Shown one piece after another: positions 36,846 to 45,065 of a stretch of DNA of 64,000 bases. The notes beneath the pieces are model-generated. The model did not search any database, was not told the origin of the DNA, and saw only the letters and a program-made list of their open reading frames with translations. Every line of letters begins with the position of its first letter. The first letter of the stretch is position 1. The position numbers were made by a program, and so were the translations under genes. Source of the stretch: Aeromicrobium phragmitis (GTDB lineage Bacteria > Actinomycetota > Actinomycetes > Propionibacteriales > Nocardioidaceae); the NCBI RefSeq assembly GCF_003674095.1, contig NZ_RDBF01000005.1, positions 124,001 to 188,000 on the forward strand, read 5' to 3'.

Positions 36846-38942
36846 GTGAGTCAGCCAGCTGAGTCTCTGATGGACGCGCTGCGGGCCCTCTTGGCCGCCT
36901 CGGCGGGTCAGTTGCCTGAGGACACCGTCGAGCGTCTCGGCGGCTGGAAGCGCGTCGCCGATGAACTTCCCCGCGGTGTTGACGACCCGGCGTCCGTCGT
37001 GCTGATCCGCATCCTCGCCCAAGACGCCGCCGCCGGCGGACCCGATGTCGCCGCAGCGTTGCCGGCGATCGTCGATGCAGTGCTCGCGATGGAGAGCCCC
37101 GGTGGGTTCTCGGAGTCGGTGGACGCGCTAGTGGCGTCACCTGCCGTATTGGGCGTCGTCGCGGACGGGCTCGCCGATGGGTTGCTGGCGCAGGTGGCCG
37201 CGTTCGTCGATCTCGATGACCCGTCCGCCCGGGATGTGTGGCGGGCTGCCACTGCGTTGGAGGCGGTGACCCGACTCAACGTCGGCGGGTACGGCTCCAA
37301 GTTCAGCCTACTTGCCACGCTGGAGCGGTTCCGTGCGCCAGCGCCTAAGCGGCTGGCGGCTGCGGTCGTCCGGTCGGTCGGGACCGCCGTGGACCACTGG
37401 CACGAGGCCGCGAGCCTAACCAAGGTCGTGGAGGTCATATCCGGGTTGAAGGCGCCGACGGGCCCGCAGGCCGCCGACGCAGACCCTGAGGACGTCGCCT
37501 CCGACGCCTCGTGGGTGCTCGCGAACATCGAGCTCGTCCAGGCGCTTCGTGCGGCCACGCGCCAGTCCATGCTGAGCCACCTCGAAAGCAGCGTCCGGTA
37601 CCTGTCTCTCGGCGTCGAGACGTACGACCGGGACGACGCAAGGGTTCTGGCACCCATCGTCGGCGCTGTCGGGGCGCTGACTCGCGCTGAGCCGGGCGTA
37701 GCGGCGCTCGACGTGGCGTTGCCATCCGCCGGTGACCTCGAGCAACTGGTTGATCAGCAGACGAAGTTGAACGTGTCGTTGAGCGGGTTGAACCACTGGT
37801 ACGCAGACGTGAAGCGGCAAACGACCGCTGCGTGGGTGATGCTGGTAGAGGACCTCGCGCGGGCACGGGAGCAGCTTGCCAAGGAGGCCTTCTACCGACC
37901 CGAGGCGATCATCGACGATCTGTTGAACGTCTACCGAGCCTCCAGGTCGGTAGAGATCGTGCGCAGGGTCGAGGACTTCGATGGTGTCCTGGAGGTGGTG
38001 CAGCCGGTCATCGAGGCCGGGTTCGCGTCCAACACGGGGTTCGTGGCGAATCTCGCGGAGTACACCCGACGGCTCGAGGAACGTCTGGAGCAGGTCGAGG
38101 ACGAGGAGCGCGTCGTCCTGGTCGAGCAGCATGCGGTTGCCGCAGAGGTCCTCACGGAGGCTCGTGCGGTGCTTGCTCGTGGCGAGCCGCCGGGAAAAGG
38201 CGGCGGCGGCACGGCCACCGCGCCGTTGCCGCGTCGGCTTGAAGAACTGTTCGGGTCGGATCCCGCCGCTATCGCGAAGCTCGCCGAGCTGGGGCAGGAC
38301 AGGCTCGCGCGCCTGGAGGAGGCCGTGGAGAGCACCAGCGCAGCGCGTCACTCGACACTCCAGGAGGCTCGAGTACTTCGGAGCCTTGAGAGCGCCCTGT
38401 CGGCGTCGACGGACTACGTCGGAAAGGTGAAGATCGCGATCGACGAGCTCGTGTTGGCGATGGTGCGGTTCGTTGGGAGTCGGCAGAACGCGCAGGAAAG
38501 CCGCCGCCCGTACCTGTTCGACCCCCTTGCCAGCGAGAGCGCGCTCCACGAGGACCTGTATGACTATCTGTCTTACGCGGTCGGGCCGTTGCTGGACATC
38601 GAGGTGCAGCAGGTCGGCGGTGGAAGGGCCGATCTGCGGGTCAAGTACGGCGGGTTCAGCGTGTACCTCGAACTGAAGTCCGACGACACGATGAAGCCGT
38701 TGTCTGACAAGGGCGCGTACCTGCAACAGGCAGTCACCTACCAGGCCACCGACGTGCGCATCGGGTTCGTGGTCGCCCTCCGGGTCAAAGCGTTCCCGCA
38801 GGCGGGGGCGCACCCGCACCTGACGTCGCTGTTCACTCACGCCACCGCCGATGTTGCCGGCGACGCCGATAAACGGCATCTGGTCCTGGTGGAGGTCCCG
38901 GGGAACCGGAGCTCGCCCTCAGCCAAAAAGGCGAAGGTGTGA
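36846..38942 (+). CDS. Island gene 3: large helical protein with C-terminal PD-(D/E)XK nuclease-like domain
   Basis: 698 aa, GTG start with GGAGG 6 nt upstream, 154 nt after the ATPase gene. Residues 1 to about 520 are helical, with a heptad-like stretch around 390-425 and a Gly-rich linker near 455. The last ~150 residues show the PD-(D/E)XK pattern: an ADLRV strand (D596), then YLELK (E609, K611), then a Gln-containing helix (YLQQAVTYQATDVR) and a hydrophobic strand. This is the expected effector of the three-gene set. No relative is recognised for the N-terminal part. Confidence 0.65.
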   Translation: MSQPAESLMDALRALLAASAGQLPEDTVERLGGWKRVADELPRGVDDPASVVLIRILAQDAAAGGPDVAAALPAIVDAVLAMESPGGFSESVDALVASPAVLGVVADGLADGLLAQVAAFVDLDDPSARDVWRAATALEAVTRLNVGGYGSKFSLLATLERFRAPAPKRLAAAVVRSVGTAVDHWHEAASLTKVVEVISGLKAPTGPQAADADPEDVASDASWVLANIELVQALRAATRQSMLSHLESSVRYLSLGVETYDRDDARVLAPIVGAVGALTRAEPGVAALDVALPSAGDLEQLVDQQTKLNVSLSGLNHWYADVKRQTTAAWVMLVEDLARAREQLAKEAFYRPEAIIDDLLNVYRASRSVEIVRRVEDFDGVLEVVQPVIEAGFASNTGFVANLAEYTRRLEERLEQVEDEERVVLVEQHAVAAEVLTEARAVLARGEPPGKGGGGTATAPLPRRLEELFGSDPAAIAKLAELGQDRLARLEEAVESTSAARHSTLQEARVLRSLESALSASTDYVGKVKIAIDELVLAMVRFVGSRQNAQESRRPYLFDPLASESALHEDLYDYLSYAVGPLLDIEVQQVGGGRADLRVKYGGFSVYLELKSDDTMKPLSDKGAYLQQAVTYQATDVRIGFVVALRVKAFPQAGAHPHLTSLFTHATADVAGDADKRHLVLVEVPGNRSSPSAKKAKV

Positions 38943-39325
38943 CACGTTGCCGCCCCGCACCCGGGCTCTCGGTGGCCGCTGGCACGATTCGGCAAGTCGG
39001 GGACACCCCGCAATCGGGATCGTTGGTTTAGCTGTCACGGACTCCAAACGACCGTGCAAAGGTCGACGAGCCTGTACGGAGTCAAGGTCCTCGAGCATGG
39101 GGTGTGAGCGGCCGGTGGGCCGCGCGATGACTCCGCGATTCGCGATCTGCAGCGTCCATGAAGTTGCGCCTTACCGCCGCGATTGGACCGGCGCGACTGC
39201 TTAGCAGTTGGAAGCCAACACGCTCTAGTCGTTTGGCCACCAGCACACCGACCTGCCTGCTCCTGAAACCATTTGAGTGGTCATGCGCCGAGACGGCTCC
39301 ATGGCATCGTTCGGATGTCGAGGTG
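38943..39325. other. Island right flank, no gene seen
   Basis: About 380 nt after gene 3. Frames are short and do not resemble proteins. No hairpin with a T-tract, tRNA or transposon end is visible. Confidence 0.5.
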
Positions 39326-39592
39326 CTAACGACTTTCGGTAGTCAGCCGACGGACGATGCCTCGTACCGCCATTGTGAGAGCGGCGACGAGTCGAGCGCG
39401 GTCGCGGCGAATGTCCGGCGCCACAGCCCCGATCGCAGCAACGACGTCAGTGCCGGACCAGACAGGGACGCCGACCGAGCAGTCGCCCAAGGTCATCTCC
39501 TCGCTCGGTACTCCGACCCCAGCGGTCGCCCCGGGATCGTCACCGACCTCGTCGTGGGCGGCGACGCTTCGCGCAGCGTCTGCCGAGGACAC
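39326..39592 (-). pseudogene. C-terminal fragment of an IclR-family regulator
   Basis: About 88 codons. The stretch VPSEEMTLGDCSVGVPVWSG followed by VVAAIGAV and a terminal helix RLVAALTMAVRGIVRRL matches the effector-domain end of IclR regulators (acidic pair, then Gly-x-x-x-V-x-x-PV). The DNA-binding domain and most of the ligand domain are missing, and upstream frames are closed. A remnant, inside the island's right end. Confidence 0.55.
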
Positions 39593-39656
39593 ATCAAGGA
39601 CGCAGTGCAGTACTTCCGCGAGTACCCCCTTCGCCTGGTTCGGCGTGCTGGTTCGC

Positions 39657-39710
39657 CCCGTGCAGCGGCGCCCGCACCCGCACGAGTTCGAGCTCTGCTA
39701 CGACATCTGA
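39657..39710 (+). repeat. Right direct repeat (putative attR), displaced glnA 3' end
   Basis: 54 nt, 52 identical to the end of glnA including the stop codon. Both differences would change the protein (Leu to Arg and Tyr to Cys), as expected for a displaced fragment no longer under selection. A strong terminator follows 16 nt later. Confidence 0.8.
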
Positions 39711-39726
39711 GTCGTACCCCACGAGC

Positions 39727-39767
39727 CCGAGGGCCCTGGCCGCATGCGCTGCGGCCAGGGCCCTCGG
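39727..39767 (+). terminator. Strong terminator, probably the original glnA terminator
   Basis: An 18-bp perfect stem (39727-39744 with 39750-39767) with a 5-nt loop, followed by CCGTTT. It lies just beyond the right repeat; no comparable terminator follows the present glnA stop. Confidence 0.85.
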
Positions 39768-39896
39768 CCGTTTCGAAGTGTTCCGCCGGCTCTTCAGCAA
39801 TCTGTCCAGCCGCGGACGTCGGTTGGGGCCAAGACCCTCGTACGTCGAGAGCCTGTGATCGACCGCCACGGTGTTGCCACGGCCTAGGATTCATGA

Positions 39897-40295
39897 ATGC
39901 CGATCGAACTGTTCTCGCTGCTCGTGGACGACTACGGCCGAGCACTACGATTCTTTACCGAAACACTCCATTTCGTCGTCGCTGATGACTCGCCGTCCAC
40001 CACAACGGACGGTCGTCCCAAACGCTGGGTCGTCGTCCGTCCCTCAGACGGAGGACCGGGAATCGTGCTCGCCAAGGCCGACGGCAAGGAGCAAGTTGCA
40101 GCAATCGGGAATCAGTTCGGCGGCAGGGTCGGGTTGTTTCTTCGCGTCGCTGATTTTGACGCCACACTCGGAGAACTCCGCGCAGCGGGGTGCGAGATCG
40201 TGCGCCCCGTCCGCACCGAGTCGTACGGGCGCGTTTGTGTGTTCCGTGACCCCTGGGGCAACCTCTGGGATCTCCTCGGCGACGCCGCGAAATGA
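39897..40295 (+). CDS. VOC-family (glyoxalase/dioxygenase fold) protein
   Basis: 132 aa, one pair of beta-alpha-beta-beta-beta units: the N-terminal LLVDDYGRALRFFTETLHF and the C-terminal VFRDPWGNLWDLLG are typical of VOC proteins of the extradiol-dioxygenase type. Metal ligands are incomplete, so it may be a binding protein rather than an enzyme. TAGGAT (39885-39890) ends 6 nt before the ATG. Confidence 0.85.
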   Translation: MPIELFSLLVDDYGRALRFFTETLHFVVADDSPSTTTDGRPKRWVVVRPSDGGPGIVLAKADGKEQVAAIGNQFGGRVGLFLRVADFDATLGELRAAGCEIVRPVRTESYGRVCVFRDPWGNLWDLLGDAAK

Positions 40296-40454
40296 TCGGG
40301 CAGTACACATCGCATGCAGGCGGCTGATGCCGCAAACCCACGGGACCACAGCGGGTGACCCTGGACGCGAATTCGGGGAGATCCCGGATGACAGACCGTG
40401 CGCCTCTCGGACAGATTGGGACGGTCATCATCGTCGCCGTCATCGGGGAATGCC

Positions 40455-41381
40455 ATGTCCGAAGTCTCACGTCGCGTCACGCTGCTCCAGCGGGGTGCGC
40501 TCGTCACCGCTTGTCTCGCCGCCGTGCCCTATCTGGTCTTGAAGGTGCTGTGGTTGGGCGGGTCCACCATCGGGATGACCAGCGCAGCCGGAGTCGCCGA
40601 AATGTCCAGCACACGCTTTGTTGCCGCGAACGTCACCACCGTTCTGCTGCTACTCGTGGCGGTCGCGTTCGTGACCGCGTTGACCCGCCCCTGGGGGCAA
40701 CGCTTGCCGGGCGGCGTTGTGCTCGTGCTGGCTGCCGGGGCAACGGGGCTTCTCGCGCCCATCCTGCTCGGCCTGCCGATCGGGACGGTGCTTCAGCTGC
40801 TCAGCGGGCCCGGCGCCTCGCAACCGGAGGTCCAACCGGGGTTGGCTCCGTGGGTCTTCGGCGTCGTGTACGGCGGCTTCGGCGTCTTCGCCATGGCCCT
40901 CGCAGTCCTGGCGGCGGTGTACGTGGCCGGGCGCTGGAGCGAGCTGATCGCCGATGTGCCGAGGCCCAGCCGCTGGACCACGGCGGCCGGAATGCTCGGT
41001 CTCGTGCCGTTCAGCGCGGCGATGCTCTTCTGGGGCCTGGCCGGTCCCGGCTCGACCGGGCCGCAGGGCATGGACTCCCCCGCTCAACGAACTGTTCTTT
41101 TCGTCAACGGGGCGCTGAGCGCGGCCGCGTTGATCCTTCCGGCGACCGCCGCGGCCCGCCGACTCCCCCGCATCGCCTGGCTGATCATCTGGACCGGAAC
41201 CTGCGTCGCCGCACTCCAAGGGCTGAGCCACATCCTCCTCGCGCAAGGCGGCCAGATCCAGCCCCTCGTCGCCGCCGTCGCAGTCGCCTCGACACCCGGT
41301 GCCATCGCTTACGGACTGGCACTCCTGCGGCGCCGGCAGGCCGAGGCGCCGATCGAGCACAGAGCGCCCGCGCTCGGCTGA
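40455..41381 (+). CDS. Multi-pass membrane protein of unknown function
   Basis: 308 aa with about eight hydrophobic helices spread over the whole length; no transporter or enzyme motif is visible. ATG at 40455 is preferred to a frame 57 nt longer because the protein then starts just before the first helix. A convergent terminator overlaps its stop codon. I do not recognise the family. Confidence 0.7.
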   Translation: MSEVSRRVTLLQRGALVTACLAAVPYLVLKVLWLGGSTIGMTSAAGVAEMSSTRFVAANVTTVLLLLVAVAFVTALTRPWGQRLPGGVVLVLAAGATGLLAPILLGLPIGTVLQLLSGPGASQPEVQPGLAPWVFGVVYGGFGVFAMALAVLAAVYVAGRWSELIADVPRPSRWTTAAGMLGLVPFSAAMLFWGLAGPGSTGPQGMDSPAQRTVLFVNGALSAAALILPATAAARRLPRIAWLIIWTGTCVAALQGLSHILLAQGGQIQPLVAAVAVASTPGAIAYGLALLRRRQAEAPIEHRAPALG

Positions 41382-41391
41382 GCGCGGGCGC
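41364..41391. terminator. Bidirectional terminator between convergent genes
   Basis: A perfect 12-bp stem (41364-41375 with 41380-41391) with a GGCT loop. It overlaps the stop of the membrane protein and lies before the stop of the penicillin-binding protein. Confidence 0.7.
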
Positions 41392-41404
41392 CTCGGCCGG
41401 TCGA

Positions 41405-43264
41405 TCAGCGCAGGAACGCCTCGAGCAGCGGGCCGGCAGTGCCGGAGCCGGACTCGCCGTCCTCGACGAACACGGCCACAGCGAGGTCGCCCTGGATGGC
41501 GATCATCCAGGCGTGCGTCGCGAGTTTGCCGTCCGGACCCGGCTCGCCGTACTCGGCCGTACCCGTCTTGGCGCCGACGTCGCCGGGCACGTGCGCGAGA
41601 AAGGCGCCCGATCCGTCGGTGACCACGGCGCGCAGGAGGTCGCGCAACGTCTGCGCCTCCTGCTCGGTGAGCGCCGGGGCGTCCCCCTCGTCGACCGTGC
41701 TCTCGTAGTCGGGAAGGAGCGTCGGCACGACCGCGTGCCCCGCGCTGACCGACGCCGCTGCTGCGGCCATCGCCATCGGGCTGGCCAGCACCTTGCCCTG
41801 GCCGATGACGTCCGCCGCCTTCTCGGTCTCCCCCTCCGGCGGCGGCACCTGACCGAAGTAGGACGGGAAGCCGAGGTCATGGTCGCGGCCGAGCCCCAGT
41901 GCGTCGGCAGCCTCGGTCAACGCGGTGTCGTCGAGCCGGTCGCGCGCTCCGATCAACGCGGTGTTGCACGAGTTGGCGAACGCGGTGGTCAAGCTGACCG
42001 CGCCGAGACGGTTGGTGGGATAGTCGTCGTAGTTCTCGAAGACTCGACCGTCGACGTTGATGGTGGCGGGGCACTCGATCACGTCCCCGGGAGCGACACC
42101 CGATCGGAGCAGCGCCAACGCGGTCACGAGCTTGAACGTCGACCCCGGCGCGTACTGGCCCGTCGTAGCGATGTTCAGACCACCGTTGCCGTTCGCCGCC
42201 GCCAGGAGCGCGCCGTCGGAAGGCCGCATGGCCACCAGCGCCGACGGCGGAGCATCCTCACCGGCTCCGGCCAGGATCGCCTCGGCTTTCTGCTGCATGG
42301 CGGCATCGAGTGTCGTACGCAGATCCTCACCGTCGCGCGGCTCGGCGCTGAACAGCTGGCGGCGCTGCCCGTCGGCTCCGACGGCGGCCACCTCGACCCC
42401 CGGCGTGCCGCCGAGGACCTCGTCGTACTGCGCCTGCAGCCCCGAGAGCCCGACGACATCCCCCACCTGGATGCGCCCCTCGGACTTCTCGATGATCTCT
42501 GCGGTCGCGGGCCCCACCCGGCCGAGCAGCTCCGCCGCGAAGTCCCGAGTCGGGGCCAACGGCATCTCGTCCTCGAGCGCGACGGCGCCCGGAATCGCGG
42601 CGTAGTTCGGATCGACGCCGGACGCCTCCTCCGAGCGCAGCACCAGAGCCTCGACGAAGGCCTGCGGTCCGGCACCCTCGACCCGCGTGCGGTAGCCGGC
42701 GGCGTCGATGTCGAGCATCGCCGCCAGACGCTCGGCGCTGGTTCCGACCTGTGCTGCCTCCACCTTGGTCTTGTCGATGCCGAAGCGCAGCACCGGCCGG
42801 TCCTCGACCACGGGCAGGTCACCTTGGCCGAGCACCCGTCCGCGTTGCGCGGCCAGACTGGAGACGACGAGGCGGTCCTCATCGGTCAACGACGACTCCA
42901 CGAGCGCGGGCGACCAGTCCACCTGCCAGCGATCGCCATCGTGAACGAGCGGGGCCTGCGTGTCGTACCGCCATTCCTGACCGCCGAGTTCCCACGTCCA
43001 CCGCAGCGTCGCCGAGGCCGTATCGCCCTCCTCGGTCACCTCCCCGACGCTCACCGTGACAGGTCGGGAGTTCAACGGCGAGACGAGCTCTTCATGTCGC
43101 TCCGCATCGCTGTCTCGGGTGAGCGGCACATCGGCCAACGAGTGCTCGGCAAGGGCCGCGGCGAGAGAGTCAGCCAGGTCTTCGATCTGCCCGCGATCAG
43201 AGAACAGCGAGCAGCCGCTGAGCACGAGGGAACTGAGCAGACCTGTGGCGAGGAGTTTTCGCAT
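41405..43264 (-). CDS. Penicillin-binding transpeptidase lipoprotein (class B, MecA-N type)
   Basis: Cross-links peptidoglycan outside the membrane. 619 aa: signal peptide with lipobox LVLSGC (near residue 16), an NTF2-like MecA-N domain (about 30-145), a dimerisation domain, and a transpeptidase domain with STFK (S375), S-C-N near 430 and KTGT near 565. The organisation matches mycobacterial Rv2864c. ATG at 43264 has TTGACT, an 18-nt spacer, CAGGAT and 6 nt. It is divergent from the LysR gene. Confidence 0.92.
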   Translation of the reverse strand: MRKLLATGLLSSLVLSGCSLFSDRGQIEDLADSLAAALAEHSLADVPLTRDSDAERHEELVSPLNSRPVTVSVGEVTEEGDTASATLRWTWELGGQEWRYDTQAPLVHDGDRWQVDWSPALVESSLTDEDRLVVSSLAAQRGRVLGQGDLPVVEDRPVLRFGIDKTKVEAAQVGTSAERLAAMLDIDAAGYRTRVEGAGPQAFVEALVLRSEEASGVDPNYAAIPGAVALEDEMPLAPTRDFAAELLGRVGPATAEIIEKSEGRIQVGDVVGLSGLQAQYDEVLGGTPGVEVAAVGADGQRRQLFSAEPRDGEDLRTTLDAAMQQKAEAILAGAGEDAPPSALVAMRPSDGALLAAANGNGGLNIATTGQYAPGSTFKLVTALALLRSGVAPGDVIECPATINVDGRVFENYDDYPTNRLGAVSLTTAFANSCNTALIGARDRLDDTALTEAADALGLGRDHDLGFPSYFGQVPPPEGETEKAADVIGQGKVLASPMAMAAAAASVSAGHAVVPTLLPDYESTVDEGDAPALTEQEAQTLRDLLRAVVTDGSGAFLAHVPGDVGAKTGTAEYGEPGPDGKLATHAWMIAIQGDLAVAVFVEDGESGSGTAGPLLEAFLR

Positions 43265-43346
43265 GCTCGAATCCTGCCGACCCGCAGCCCCGAGAGTCAA
43301 AGTGTATGAATCGGGGTCTTCGATAGCTTCTCGCTATCATGGTCCA
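43265..43346. promoter_or_regulatory. Divergent control region (PBP / LysR) with LysR-type inverted repeat
   Basis: Minus strand: -35 TTGACT (43300-43295), -10 CAGGAT (43276-43271) for the PBP. Plus strand: TATCAT (43335-43340), 6 nt before the LysR GTG. The inverted repeat GATAGC-n5-GCTATC (43322-43338) fits the LysR T-n11-A pattern and overlaps the LysR gene's own -10, as expected for autorepression and divergent control. Confidence 0.65.
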
Positions 43347-44186
43347 GTGGACCTCCTCCGGCACTTGCGCTTCTTCGACGCCGTCGCCGAGCACCGGCAT
43401 TTCGGCCATGCCGCCGCGGCCCTGGGCATGACCCAGCCCCCGGTGTCGCAGGGGGTGCAGCGACTCGAGCAGGAACTCGGCCAGCGCCTCTTCTTCCGCG
43501 ACGCCCGCGGCGTGCGCTTGACGGAGGCCGGCGGCGCCCTCCTCCCCGTCGCCCGCCGGTTGCTCCGCGACGCCGAGCAGTTGATGACGCTCGCGCATCG
43601 CTGGCGGCCGTCCGGGCAGGTGCGGCTCGGCCTTGCCGACGACCTCGAGGACAAAATCCCCGCGCTGCTGACCCGGTTGGCCGAGCGCGACGTCGACTGT
43701 GTTCCCACCGTGAGCGGCACCGTCGAGCTCGTCGAGGGGGTGCGCGAGGACGAACTCGACATCGCGGTGGTCCGGCACCCGGCCGTGGTGGACGGCTTGG
43801 CGGCGGGCCCCGTGCACACGCTCGCGACCTACCTCGCCTGGGACGATGACCGCCCGCGAGACGCCGAGCTCCCGCCCATGCGCGAGGTGCCGCCTGTGGT
43901 CGTCCCGCCGCGGCGGCACCACCCCGCTGCTCATGACCAGTTGATCGACGCGCTCCGGCGGCTGGGCCACAGCGGCGCGGTGATCGAGGCGGGGACGCTG
44001 ATCGAGCGGCAGGCGTGGGCCTCGGCCGGTCACGGGGTCCGGCTGGTGCTGGACGACGAGTCGGGACGACCGATCCCGGATCTTCCTCCGCTTCGGGTGC
44101 GAGTCGTCACGCCGCTGCCACCGGACCGGCGAGCCGACGTGGACCACGAAACCCTGATCCGCCGACTCGAAGCCGCACTTTCATGA
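43347..44186 (+). CDS. LysR-family transcriptional regulator (BlaA/AmpR-like context)
   Basis: 279 aa: N-terminal winged HTH (HFGHAAAALGMTQPPVSQGV, in part, about residues 17-40) and a C-terminal substrate-binding domain somewhat shorter than usual. GTG start with a leaderless promoter. It overlaps the downstream beta-lactamase-like gene by 4 nt and is divergent from a PBP. The arrangement resembles Streptomyces cacaoi blaA-blaB, so a role in sensing cell-wall damage or beta-lactams is plausible inference. Confidence 0.85.
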   Translation: MDLLRHLRFFDAVAEHRHFGHAAAALGMTQPPVSQGVQRLEQELGQRLFFRDARGVRLTEAGGALLPVARRLLRDAEQLMTLAHRWRPSGQVRLGLADDLEDKIPALLTRLAERDVDCVPTVSGTVELVEGVREDELDIAVVRHPAVVDGLAAGPVHTLATYLAWDDDRPRDAELPPMREVPPVVVPPRRHHPAAHDQLIDALRRLGHSGAVIEAGTLIERQAWASAGHGVRLVLDDESGRPIPDLPPLRVRVVTPLPPDRRADVDHETLIRRLEAALS

Positions 44187-45064
44187 CGGGGGCAACGGCG
44201 GCCGCGACGATCGACCGCGCCGCAGCGGACGTCGGCATCCAAGCCTGGGTGCACGCCCGCCGCCTCGGCCCCGACCTGGACGAGGTGACGCGGGGTGGCG
44301 ACGAACTGGTGCCGATGGCCTCGTTGTACAAACTGCCGCTCGCCGCCTGCTGGTCCGACCTCGTCGCGGACGGCGCGCTCGACGCGACGGAACGGCTCCG
44401 GGTGACCGCAACCCAGCGCGCCCCCGGGCCCACGGGTCTCGCGGCGCTGCTCGACGACGTCGAGGTCAGCCAGCGCGACGCCGTGCGCCTGATGCTGTCG
44501 CTGTCGGACAACGCTGCGGCTGAGCAGGTACTCGACCTGGTCGGGCTCGACCGGCTCTCGGCCTGGCTGACGACTCACGGCCTGAACCGCACCATTGTCC
44601 GCCGCGGCTCGAGGGACAGTTGGAGCGTCGTGGTCGAGGAGACCGGTGGCGGCGACGTGGGCGAGGCGCCGCGGCGGCTCGCCAACACCGACGTCGACGT
44701 GCAGACCAGCGAATACAACGCTCTTCTCGCCAGCGCCACGACGGCTGCCGACATGGTCACCGTCCTCGGGCGGTTGTGGGAAGCAGAGCACCACGCGATG
44801 GTGCGTGACTCCTTGCGTCTCCAGGCGTGGAGACACCGCATCGGCTCCGGCTTCCCGCACGACGACGTCGGCGTGTACGGCAAGACCGGAACTCTCGGCC
44901 GGCTGCGTCACGAGGCCGCGGTCATCGAGTTCCCGCACGAGCACCCCGTTGCGGTCGCCGTCCTCACCAAGTCGGCCCGGCCGGAAACACATCAACCTCG
45001 GGTCGACGCGGCCATCGGCGCCATCGCCCGGGCGGCCGTGACCGTCCTGCGTCGCCCGTTGTGA
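44183..45064 (+). CDS. Cytoplasmic class A beta-lactamase-like protein (BlaB-like)
   Basis: 293 aa with the penicillin-recognising triad SLYK (S47), SDN (108-110) and KTG (234-236). There is no signal peptide, and I see no clear class A Glu-166 motif, so hydrolysis is doubtful. In S. cacaoi a similar signal-less protein, BlaB, is needed with the LysR protein BlaA for beta-lactamase induction (from memory). The ATGA overlap with the LysR gene supports the same pairing here. Confidence 0.75.
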   Translation: MTGATAAATIDRAAADVGIQAWVHARRLGPDLDEVTRGGDELVPMASLYKLPLAACWSDLVADGALDATERLRVTATQRAPGPTGLAALLDDVEVSQRDAVRLMLSLSDNAAAEQVLDLVGLDRLSAWLTTHGLNRTIVRRGSRDSWSVVVEETGGGDVGEAPRRLANTDVDVQTSEYNALLASATTAADMVTVLGRLWEAEHHAMVRDSLRLQAWRHRIGSGFPHDDVGVYGKTGTLGRLRHEAAVIEFPHEHPVAVAVLTKSARPETHQPRVDAAIGAIARAAVTVLRRPL

Positions 45065-45065
45065 C

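Larger units (their letters stand above)
33187..39710 (+). mobile_element. Putative 6.5-kb genomic island in the 3' end of glnA
   Basis: Bounded by the 54-nt direct repeats. Conserved mycobacterial-type synteny runs up to glnA and stops here. The DNA is visibly less GC-biased, with many NNG/NNT codons unlike its neighbours. Contents: about 550 nt without a clear gene, three co-directional genes (small helical protein, SMC-like ATPase, nuclease-tailed protein), about 380 nt without a gene, an IclR fragment, and the right repeat. No integrase or transposase gene was found, so mobility is inferred from the ends only. Confidence 0.7.

Noticed and set aside
40355..43309. Open frame of nearly 1000 codons opposite the PBP gene
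   Set aside because: An antisense artefact: it crosses a membrane-protein gene and the whole PBP, and its translation has no protein-like hydrophobic pattern.
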